Part shown: piece by piece, positions 1 to 6,868 of the stretch | Layout: each line of letters opens with the position of its first letter | Numbering within the stretch: the first letter of the stretch is position 1 | NCBI GenBank assembly: GCA_030596395.1 | Contig: JAUVKF010000005.1 | Coordinates: forward strand, 1 to 64,000 | Length of the DNA stretch: 64,000 bases | Origin: Chlorobiota bacterium | GTDB taxonomy: Bacteria > Bacteroidota > Bacteroidia > Bacteroidales > F082 | Direction of reading: 5' to 3' | Program-made: the position numbers and the translations under genes | The notes under the pieces: generated by a model | Databases searched by the model: none | What the model saw: only the letters and a program-made list of their open reading frames with translations | Told to the model about the DNA's origin: nothing

Positions 1-66
1 TGCCTTTTCGAATCCCATTTTTTTTCGTGATTGGGCTACCACAGTAAATGCACTTTTTTTATTCAA
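1..66 (-). CDS. Possible 5' end of a minus-strand gene, cut by the window edge
   Basis: An open frame runs leftward off the window from a TTG at 64-66; an in-frame stop lies just upstream (82-84). The visible 22 residues include SAFTVVAQSRKKMGFEKA, which reads like a real soluble protein start but which I cannot assign. Support for a gene comes from a -7-like box TAGCTTTG on the minus strand at 83-90, 16 nt before the TTG, the same spacing as seen for the TTG-started gene at 49858. An ATG at 16-18 is an alternative start. Low certainty because only 22 codons are visible. Confidence 0.35.
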   Translation of the reverse strand, partial: MNKKSAFTVVAQSRKKMGFEKA

Positions 67-343
67 AACCTTTGATTTGCTTCAAAGCTAATAAAGATAC
101 AGGATACAGAGCTTCCTAGCCTCCTTTTTGTCTATTACGCCACATTTTATCATTTTATACGATGTTCAATTTATAGCATGAAATTGAAAATAAAATGAAT
201 CAGAAATCAATATAAATGGTGAACTTCGGGTTTTTCTCACCACTCCTATTATTAATTTGAATGTGTTAAAAAGCAGCTTACAGGTATTAGCGGATTACTT
301 AGCGGTTATCTTTGCCTGTCCTTGCAGTTAATTCAATGAAATT
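67..343. other. Divergent intergenic region upstream of the antiporter
   Basis: No convincing gene is seen between the possible minus-strand start and the antiporter. It carries TAGCTTTG on the minus strand (83-90) and TATCTTTG on the plus strand (307-314), the latter 29 nt before the antiporter ATG. Both match the Bacteroidota -7 consensus TAnnTTTG. No clear -33 TTTG partner was found. Confidence 0.4.
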
Positions 344-2233
344 ATGCTGATCAACATATCATTTCATTTTGATTATTTTCCTTTAATGGTGGTTGCTGCC
401 ATAGCCTGGGGAACACCTGTATTATTATCCTTATTTAAATTGAAAAAGGTGCCATCGGTAATTGTTGAAATTATCCTTGGATACTTTATTGGGCAATACT
501 TGCTGGGGTCAATTGATCATGAGAGTTTCAGGATACTTGAGTTTTTTGCCCTTACCGGTTTTATTTTCCTTATGTTTCTGAGTGGTCTCGAAATTGACGT
601 AGATCAGATTATGGCCTCATTGCCAAGAAAGAGGCTGACTTATGTGCGCTTTATCAAGAATCCTTTATTGGTAGGTATTGTGTATTTTTTCCTGTCGATT
701 ATTTTGGCTTATGTTGGCACATTATTGTTATCGAACCTTATTGATATTCCTCATGTCTGGTATTTTTCATTGATTATGGTGACCACTTCGGTAGGTATTG
801 TACTACCCGTGTTGAAAGACAGGGGGGAAATAAAAAACCGCTATGGACAGATGATCATCATAGCTGCTGCAGTTGCTGATATTTTCAGCATTATATTATT
901 CACTTTTACTGCTTTTATTATAAAAAGTGGTTTTCAGGCCGAATTGCTTTATATACTTGGTTTATTCATCATTTTCTTTGTTTTTTATTCACTTGGCAAC
1001 AAGGTAAAAAATGTGCCGGTGTTAAAAAAATTAGCATTTCAATTATCGCACGCTGCTTCACAAATACGCATCAGGGGGTCAATTTTACTGATCATGCTTT
1101 TTGTTGTTATTGCTCAATTTATTGGAGAAGAGGCAGTGCTGCTTGGTGCTTTTTTAATCGGACTGGTCCTTTCAACCATGCTACACCGCGAAAGATCAGT
1201 CATGCTGCTTAAACTCGACGGTATGGGTTACGGATTCTTTATCCCTATCTTTTTTATCATGGTAGGCATTGAATTTGATCCTTCGGCATTGATGGAATTC
1301 GATCAGTCGTTAATTTGGTTTCTTGTTTTCCTATTGATTACCCTTTTTGCTGTAAAATTCATTCCAGCCTTTCTTTGGAGGCGATTGTTCGGATTAAAAA
1401 AAGCAATGGCCGGTGGCTTCCTGATGTCGTCAAGGTTAAGCCTGATTATTGCGGCCTCTGCCATTGGCCTTGAAATGGGGGTTATTACACCAGGCATCAA
1501 TGCAGGTTTTATCATTATGGCTGTTATCACCTGCTTTATCTCTCCCGTAATTTTTAACTGGTTATCGCCAGGGAATATTTTAAAAAGCGATAAAACAATA
1601 ATAATAGGAGGAAGTAGTACTGCTGTATTATTGGCCCGGCGGCTGGCTATGCATGGCAAAAAATCAGTTATTGTTGAAAATGACACTGTAAGAGCTAAAG
1701 AATTAACAGCTAAAGGAATCTATTGCATTGAAGGTGACGGATGTAGTGCTGAATTGTACAAAGATCTGAATATGAATTCGTCAGATTTTGTTATAGTAGA
1801 AACAGGCTCGCCGGACAAGAACCATGAAATTTGCAAACTACTCCGAAATGAGTTGTTGCATGACAATATCATTACACGATCCAGCACATCGGACATTGAA
1901 CTCAAATTAAAATACCTCGGTGTTGAAACCATTGATGTAATTGGCGCATTGGCTACTACGATTGAAAACCTGATATTAAGGCCAACAACTTATCACGCAC
2001 TTGTTGAATCGTTCGAAAACTTTAGTGTTGAAGAAATTTTGATCGCTAATAAAAGTGTTGACGGATTACAGCTTAAAGAAGTTCCTTTCCATAAAGATGC
2101 CATCCTGATGATGGTTAAAAGGGGAAATTCTTTTTACATTCCGCACGGTGATACTTATTTTCGCATGGGTGATGTATTGCATGTATTTGGGACTAATACC
2201 GCTTTACAGGATACCCGCGAAAAGGTAGGTTAA
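344..2233 (+). CDS. CPA2-family cation (K+):proton antiporter with C-terminal TrkA domains
   Basis: A 629-residue inner-membrane antiporter of the Kef/CPA2 type. Residues 1-400 are a chain of hydrophobic helices with a Na_H_Exchanger-type core (GIVLPVLKDRGE and an acidic GEEAVLLGAFLIGLVLS segment). From about residue 415 a cytosolic RCK/TrkA-N fold begins with KTIIIGGSSTAVLLARRL, a nucleotide-binding glycine pattern, followed by a TrkA-C domain (about 545-629). Family knowledge says such proteins exchange K+ or Na+ for H+ in pH and salt homeostasis, gated by nucleotide binding to the RCK domain. Length is normal for the family and it stands alone behind its own -7 box. The transported ion cannot be read from sequence. 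Confidence 0.88.
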   Translation: MLINISFHFDYFPLMVVAAIAWGTPVLLSLFKLKKVPSVIVEIILGYFIGQYLLGSIDHESFRILEFFALTGFIFLMFLSGLEIDVDQIMASLPRKRLTYVRFIKNPLLVGIVYFFLSIILAYVGTLLLSNLIDIPHVWYFSLIMVTTSVGIVLPVLKDRGEIKNRYGQMIIIAAAVADIFSIILFTFTAFIIKSGFQAELLYILGLFIIFFVFYSLGNKVKNVPVLKKLAFQLSHAASQIRIRGSILLIMLFVVIAQFIGEEAVLLGAFLIGLVLSTMLHRERSVMLLKLDGMGYGFFIPIFFIMVGIEFDPSALMEFDQSLIWFLVFLLITLFAVKFIPAFLWRRLFGLKKAMAGGFLMSSRLSLIIAASAIGLEMGVITPGINAGFIIMAVITCFISPVIFNWLSPGNILKSDKTIIIGGSSTAVLLARRLAMHGKKSVIVENDTVRAKELTAKGIYCIEGDGCSAELYKDLNMNSSDFVIVETGSPDKNHEICKLLRNELLHDNIITRSSTSDIELKLKYLGVETIDVIGALATTIENLILRPTTYHALVESFENFSVEEILIANKSVDGLQLKEVPFHKDAILMMVKRGNSFYIPHGDTYFRMGDVLHVFGTNTALQDTREKVG

Positions 2234-2490
2234 CAGCGTATTACCACAACCCTAACTTGTCCATATTATGAGTGGGAAAAATTTATATGTGAATTAGCTC
2301 AAAAAATCCGAAAGATCTCTCCTGAAGAATGCCGATGGCGCAATTTAAAAACAGGAACTTAACATCAAAAAGTTCCTGAGATCCAGAAAATAGCGTATGA
2401 TATGATTACATTTGTTCCACATATCACCAAGTAGCACAAATAGTGAAAATGAAAAATTCAGATTCATAATAATGCACAAAAAAGAATTAT
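2234..2490. other. Intergenic region with a 9-bp hairpin and a short open frame
   Basis: After the antiporter stop, the same frame stays open for 42 codons without a start codon, reading TCPYYEWEKFICELAQK and a later EECRWRN; it may be a gene remnant but matches nothing I recognise. A perfect hairpin follows: CAGGAACTT (2352-2360) pairs with AAGTTCCTG (2370-2378) across a 9-nt loop. There is no U-run, so it is not a canonical intrinsic terminator. Confidence 0.4.
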
Positions 2491-3138
2491 ATGAAAAATA
2501 TATTAATGAGTATTATCATAATAATATTTACAACTAGTTGTATTCAAACCCCAACAACAGAAAAACCACCAACAGAAAAACAATTAACGTCTATGTATAT
2601 GAGAGATATTGGACATTTCATTAATTCGACATATACAGATTCAACTGACTTAAGTTCAATTGTCGATTTTAAGTATTTGGATATTAACAAAAAGATTAAA
2701 GAATGTGATCTGGAAAAATCAATTGAGCTTTATTCCAAAATAATACATTCCGATTCATGCACTGAATTTCCCATTTTTGAAGTCAAAAACTCAAACATTT
2801 CTGTACTGATAGTGGGTGATAAAAACCAATGGGCTGCTATTTGGGCTAGCTACCTGATAGATAGGAATTCTATGACAATTAAAAAAGTTGAATTTTATTA
2901 TAAAGCGGAAGTGCCCGGTTTAGGAGTTAAAATTACAAATACTGAATTTGAAGAACAATTTATTAATCTTCCAATCCCAATAAATGGTCATTCATTCGGT
3001 TTGAAACAAAATGAAAAAATCATCATTCAAGGTGAAAATATTATTGACGGAATAAGTGGGGCTACATTATCGAGCAAATCCGTAGTTGAAATATCAAATA
3101 AATTAGAATTATTTGCAGAATACTTGCGCGAACAATGA
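2491..3138 (+). CDS. FMN-binding domain lipoprotein with a covalent flavinylation motif
   Basis: A 215-residue lipoprotein. The N-terminus is a lipoprotein signal peptide with lipobox TTSC (Cys17). The C-terminal half resembles the FMN-binding domain of NqrC/RnfG: PGLGVKITNTEFEEQF around residue 145 and DGISGATLSS at 186-195. In that family the Thr of SGAT (here Thr192) receives FMN through a phosphoester bond made by ApbE. The protein should therefore be a surface- or periplasm-anchored, flavinylated electron carrier. Neither ApbE nor Nqr/Rnf genes are nearby, so its partners are unknown. Upstream DNA is AT-rich and the gene sits in an accessory-looking stretch. I am fairly sure of the domain, less of the role. 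Confidence 0.75.
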   Translation: MKNILMSIIIIIFTTSCIQTPTTEKPPTEKQLTSMYMRDIGHFINSTYTDSTDLSSIVDFKYLDINKKIKECDLEKSIELYSKIIHSDSCTEFPIFEVKNSNISVLIVGDKNQWAAIWASYLIDRNSMTIKKVEFYYKAEVPGLGVKITNTEFEEQFINLPIPINGHSFGLKQNEKIIIQGENIIDGISGATLSSKSVVEISNKLELFAEYLREQ

Positions 3139-3311
3139 ATTGAGCTAAATTTCAAATCTTTTTTAATCTTTCTCTATCTCATTGCTGGATGTATACTCAC
3201 ATATTCCCGATGAAGGATTAGATGCAGACTATAATGCAGGTTGCGGGCTTTCTTTCTCGTAAAAAGGCCAGACGAATTTATAAATTCAATTTTTGATCAT
3301 TACAGCAAGCG

Positions 3312-3776
3312 TTACTTTGCTGAGAATGTTAAAATCTTTGGCCTGACCAGGCTGTCGAAATCCTTGTATTTCATTTTTATCAGCTCAACATGAGAGCATG
3401 CATTAAAGGCAATCTCTTCATCTTCGGCCAGACTTTTTGCCACATACACATCCATGCCATATAAATTACCAAAAGGAGGCATGGCTCCCAGTTCACATTC
3501 AGGAAACTTATCCCTGAATTCATTTTCATGAGAAATTTCAACTTTTTTGGCACCCGAGGCTATTTTCAACAAATCAAAATCGACATGATAAGAAGCGGGC
3601 AGAACTGCCATCGCCATGTTACCATCTATTTTTACAATTACCGATTTTGCTAATTCTTTTCCCGGTATATGCGCGCTGGCTGCAATTGTTTGAGCTGTAT
3701 AAGCTTTTGAATGACTGATCGTAATGTATTCAACATTATGACTGTCTAAATACTCTTTCAATTTATTAATGGGCAT
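3312..3776 (-). CDS. YbaK/EbsC-family aminoacyl-tRNA deacylase
   Basis: A 154-residue protein of the YbaK/ProX editing family, which hydrolyses mischarged aminoacyl-tRNA in trans (often Cys- or Ala-tRNAPro). The conserved GKELAKSVIVK segment near residue 40 carries the family lysine, and MPPFGNLYGMDVYV (about 100-113) matches the GxxxPFG region. The full-length domain stands alone with no synthetase attached. The start is well marked by an unusually complete Shine-Dalgarno AGGAGG (3782-3787, minus strand) 5 nt before the ATG, rare in this phylum. The exact tRNA substrate is not predictable. Confidence 0.85.
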   Translation of the reverse strand: MPINKLKEYLDSHNVEYITISHSKAYTAQTIAASAHIPGKELAKSVIVKIDGNMAMAVLPASYHVDFDLLKIASGAKKVEISHENEFRDKFPECELGAMPPFGNLYGMDVYVAKSLAEDEEIAFNACSHVELIKMKYKDFDSLVRPKILTFSAK

Positions 3777-4147
3777 AACAACCTCCTTTTTTACAAAGTT
3801 TCAGTACAACGATTATATAAAAATACAAATAAAGTATGTCAAACAAAAATTATTGTTCAGAAAACGACTTTTTCAACGACACAGTGTTCATTCATTTTTG
3901 CCGGAATGACAAGGAAGAATAATTTAGTAAATCTGGTATGGGACGATTCAATTTCCTGATATTTATCATATTGAGATGTTAAATTTTAGTTAAGAAAGCG
4001 CTGTAATAGTTACAGTGTAGTTAAGTTTTATATTTTTAACGATGTATAGCTTTGATATTATCATATTCAGGCAATAACCAAAATTTATCTATCTCGAAAA
4101 ACATCTATTTGCGGTAAATCTTTTAATTATTAACTAAATATAAAATT
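3777..4147. other. AT-rich divergent intergenic region
   Basis: About 370 bp between the divergent YbaK-family and NTF2-like genes. Apart from the Shine-Dalgarno at 3782-3787 (minus strand) and a near-match to the -7 box, TCTATTTG at 4105-4112 (plus strand), I see no gene, repeat or strong hairpin. Confidence 0.35.
3782..3787 (-). promoter_or_regulatory. Strong Shine-Dalgarno for the YbaK-family gene
   Basis: AGGAGG on the minus strand, 5 nt before the ATG at 3774-3776. It decides the start of this gene and is notable because nearly every other gene in the window lacks such a site. Confidence 0.7.
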
Positions 4148-4663
4148 ATGAAAACAAGATTAACATTTGTATTGATTATGATCTTAGGAATTTTAATTAC
4201 TGGATGCGAACAAAAAGAGCAAAAAATTGAAGAAGTAAAAATTGACCTTGTAAACGATGAGTTTCCAGAAGCAAAGCAAGAGGTAATAGATACCTTTGTT
4301 GGCATTGCACAAAGCATTAAAGACGGAGACATTGATAAACTAATCTCTTATCATGCCTATGGCCCAAAGTTTACCGAATTTAAGAATGGAGAGCCGCGCA
4401 ATGGAGCCGAGGCCAATGAAATTCATGAACGCAATGTTTTTGGTTCTGTAACCGAAGTAGTGAAATTCGACGCGAACGATTTGCAAGTTGCAGTTTATGG
4501 TGATGTAGCCAATGTAACTTTTCACTCCGATTTTCACCTGAAATTTGGTGAAGACCTGGTTGTAGTACACGACCAAATTACTTTGTTATTCGTTAAAACA
4601 AATAAGGGTTGGAAGCTGGTACACGAACATCATTCACATCTGAATAAAGAAGAAAACATATAA
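4148..4663 (+). CDS. NTF2-like (SnoaL/DUF4440-type) lipoprotein
   Basis: A 171-residue predicted lipoprotein: signal peptide and lipobox ITGC with Cys20, an acidic linker, then a domain of about 120 residues with the cone-fold pattern of SnoaL/DUF4440 proteins (helical start QEVIDTFVGIAQSIKDGDIDKLISYH, then alternating beta strands ending VKTNKGWKLVHEHHSHL). Such domains bind small ligands or act as accessory subunits; no catalytic role can be assigned. It stands alone with no operon partner, and its codon use is AT-rich like its neighbours to 6760. The fold call is from pattern only. Confidence 0.65.
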   Translation: MKTRLTFVLIMILGILITGCEQKEQKIEEVKIDLVNDEFPEAKQEVIDTFVGIAQSIKDGDIDKLISYHAYGPKFTEFKNGEPRNGAEANEIHERNVFGSVTEVVKFDANDLQVAVYGDVANVTFHSDFHLKFGEDLVVVHDQITLLFVKTNKGWKLVHEHHSHLNKEENI

Positions 4664-4842
4664 TGTTCCACAACGTGTATAGTTCAATGCTTCCATGAGC
4701 CAACTAAACGTATTATATATTAAAATTAGATGGGGAAGAAAGTGCAAATTTATACGGAATTCTTTGGATGATAATGATTTAACATCATTTATTTAGGGAA
4801 ATGGAAAAAGGATTATTTATTAATAAATGAAACTTTAAAAAA

Positions 4843-5616
4843 ATGAAAATCATAATTGGGTTTATGTTATTAATAATAGTTTCATTTTCAAGTCGTAGCT
4901 ATGATACAGTAGACCCTACTGAAACTACAACTTCATCAAGAATAGAAACTTTTACATTTTCATCAAATGGAACGGCTATAAAAGGAAAAATATTTTTGCC
5001 CGCCTCATATGAAACAAACAAAAATCTGCCGGCAATCTATTTAATTGACTTTACAGAACAGCATTTTAAACTTGCTACTGATGAATTTGAAATGGTAATT
5101 GATGGTGTACAACAGATTCAGGGTTTTGATGCATTAGTTGTTACATTAGAAGAACATCTTGATATTGATGCTAAACCGAAAGTATTTCAAGAATATTATG
5201 ATACTTTTAAAAATATGACTTCTTATGTTGATGGTAAATACACCAACAATACTTCCAGAACATTTATTGGAAGAGGTAGTGAAGCAGGCTTAGTACTTAT
5301 GACTCTTTTTCTCGAAAATCCAAAAACTTCTGTATTTGATAATTTTATTGCTACAGACTCCCCTGGCACTTTCAATTCAACTATTGTTGACATGATTGAA
5401 AAAGATGATTTTCCGAAAAATAAACTAAACAAAAAACTTCATTTTTCTTTCTCAACAAGTAATGATTATGACCAGTGTACCAAAATGATCAACACAATTA
5501 ACGAAGCACAATATCCATGGTTGCAGTTTGAATCAATTGAATACACGAATAGTAATTACGAAAATACTTATCCAATCTCTTTTGCTGCAGGAATAAAATA
5601 TAGTTTCAATAAATAA
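4843..5616 (+). CDS. Secreted alpha/beta-hydrolase (esterase D-like) with degenerate active site
   Basis: A 257-residue protein with an N-terminal export signal (residues 1-16). The middle reads like the esterase D/enterochelin-esterase fold: strand LPAIYLID, then the nucleophile-elbow region RTFIGRGSEAGL (139-150) and a C-terminal TYPISFAAGIKYSF that matches the end of the fold. The usual G-x-S-x-G is altered (R and A replace the flanking glycines around Ser146), and the C-terminal position where the catalytic His normally precedes this segment has no His. It is either a very divergent enzyme or a binding-only pseudoenzyme. It is a monocistronic AT-rich gene without a recognisable partner. 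Confidence 0.55.
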   Translation: MKIIIGFMLLIIVSFSSRSYDTVDPTETTTSSRIETFTFSSNGTAIKGKIFLPASYETNKNLPAIYLIDFTEQHFKLATDEFEMVIDGVQQIQGFDALVVTLEEHLDIDAKPKVFQEYYDTFKNMTSYVDGKYTNNTSRTFIGRGSEAGLVLMTLFLENPKTSVFDNFIATDSPGTFNSTIVDMIEKDDFPKNKLNKKLHFSFSTSNDYDQCTKMINTINEAQYPWLQFESIEYTNSNYENTYPISFAAGIKYSFNK

Positions 5617-5921
5617 AACTATAGCTATATATAAGCCCTAAATTATGAGTAAAGGGCCTTTTCAATCTACCTGTACTCTATTTCTGTCAATTTCATATTC
5701 TTCAAGTTAAATATGGAACCTTAAAATATGTGTAAGAAACTATAATTATCAAAAACGAAAGGCTAACAACATATATAAAAAATAGCTGCTTAAGTGCTAA
5801 AACAAAAATGAAATTCATGAATTTAAGAACAGCGTTAAACAGAAAGATTAGTGCGTAAAAATCTGGCCGTTCAGATATATATTACAACTATATTTGTTAT
5901 TTAAAATCAACGCTTACATAC
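5617..5921. other. AT-rich intergenic region with a promoter near its 3' end
   Basis: About 305 bp with no open frame of note. The only assignable signal is the -7 box TATATTTG at 5889-5896, annotated separately. Confidence 0.35.
5889..5896 (+). promoter_or_regulatory. Predicted -7 promoter box (TATATTTG)
   Basis: Exact match to the Bacteroidota -7 consensus TAnnTTTG, 25 nt before the ATG of the isochorismatase-domain lipoprotein gene. Confidence 0.5.
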
Positions 5922-6764
5922 ATGAACAGGACTGAAAATTATGTTTTTATAATCTTTTTTTCATTGCTCATTGTATTTGGTTCTTGTAAAACAGAGGATA
6001 TAAAAGTTGACGAGGAAAAGTATGATAATTATATTTTAGAGTTTGCACTCGAAAGCATATCGAACAGGGGTGTAATAAATAATATTGATAATTCCATAAC
6101 TGTTGCAAGCCCCTTTAAAGATGAAAATGAATATGTTGCGCATTTCTCTTTATCTGATGGCGCTACCTCTGAACCCAAGTCAGGAAGTAGTTTCGGTACT
6201 GGTAATAATCAAATTACAGTTACTTCTAAAGATGGTATTCAACGAGTATATGATCTGATTCTTGAGTTCCGTAACAAAACGGCTCTATTAATCATTGATT
6301 TACAAAATGCGAATTTTCCGGTTTACAAGCAACAGGAACTGCTAGCCAACATCAACACTTTGCATAGTAAAGCAGCCTTGAGTGATAAGGCAATAACAAT
6401 TTTTATGCAGCATACTGATAGCGGCGTATGGGAGTATGGAAGTGATACATGGCAAATAAAAAGTGAGGTGCAACCACTGGATAATGATATTCTGTTAAGA
6501 AAAATAACTATTTCGGCAATGACTCAAGAAATGGAAGATGTTTTGAATAATTTAGGAGTTTACAAGATACTGCTTACCGGAACCCTTACAAATTTATGTA
6601 TTGCGGAATCAATTATTCCAGCCTATAATCTAGGATTTCGAATCATTGTTCCTGAAGAAGCACATACTACGAACTACGAAAATCCTGATAAGGTTATTAG
6701 TGATTTTTATATAACTTATGCGGAATATATTGAGGTTTATACAGTAGATAAAATTGATTTTTGA
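5922..6764 (+). CDS. Lipoprotein with DUF5018-like domain fused to an isochorismatase-family hydrolase
   Basis: A 280-residue protein with three parts. A signal peptide ends in lipobox FGSC (Cys22). Residues 35-117 look like the Bacteroidota beta-sandwich seen in DUF5018-type modules (FSLSDGATSEPKSGSS then VTSKDGIQRVYDLIL). Residues 119-280 form an isochorismatase-like cysteine hydrolase with the likely triad intact: Asp126 in LLIIDLQN, Lys194 in LLRKITISAM and Cys226 in TLTNLCIAES. The family is normally cytosolic (isochorismatase, nicotinamidase, N-carbamoylsarcosine amidase), so membrane anchoring outside the cytoplasm is unusual. The substrate is unknown. A -7 box 25 nt upstream supports the start. 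Confidence 0.72.
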   Translation: MNRTENYVFIIFFSLLIVFGSCKTEDIKVDEEKYDNYILEFALESISNRGVINNIDNSITVASPFKDENEYVAHFSLSDGATSEPKSGSSFGTGNNQITVTSKDGIQRVYDLILEFRNKTALLIIDLQNANFPVYKQQELLANINTLHSKAALSDKAITIFMQHTDSGVWEYGSDTWQIKSEVQPLDNDILLRKITISAMTQEMEDVLNNLGVYKILLTGTLTNLCIAESIIPAYNLGFRIIVPEEAHTTNYENPDKVISDFYITYAEYIEVYTVDKIDF

Positions 6765-6868
6765 TACTATTTTAAAAGTAAACCGGCATTTAAGTTCTAG
6801 CCATTTCTGCCTGCTGTTAACCTGATCATATTTCTATGGCAAGCAATTCATCTTTTAAGATTGAAGAC

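Noticed and set aside
1303-1686. Open frame on the minus strand inside the antiporter gene
   Set aside because: It mirrors the plus-strand coding region, has no recognisable domain and no promoter; many similar antisense frames overlap glyA, ftsH and korA and are shadows.
2234-2362. 42-codon open frame in the antiporter frame after its stop, possible transposase or gene remnant
   Set aside because: No start codon and no match I can name. Kept only as a note in the intergenic entry.
5761-5805. Integron attC-like site near the AT-rich lipoprotein genes
   Set aside because: The stretch starting GCTAACAAC has a vague resemblance, but no inverse core-site pair or folded attC structure could be traced, and no integrase is present.
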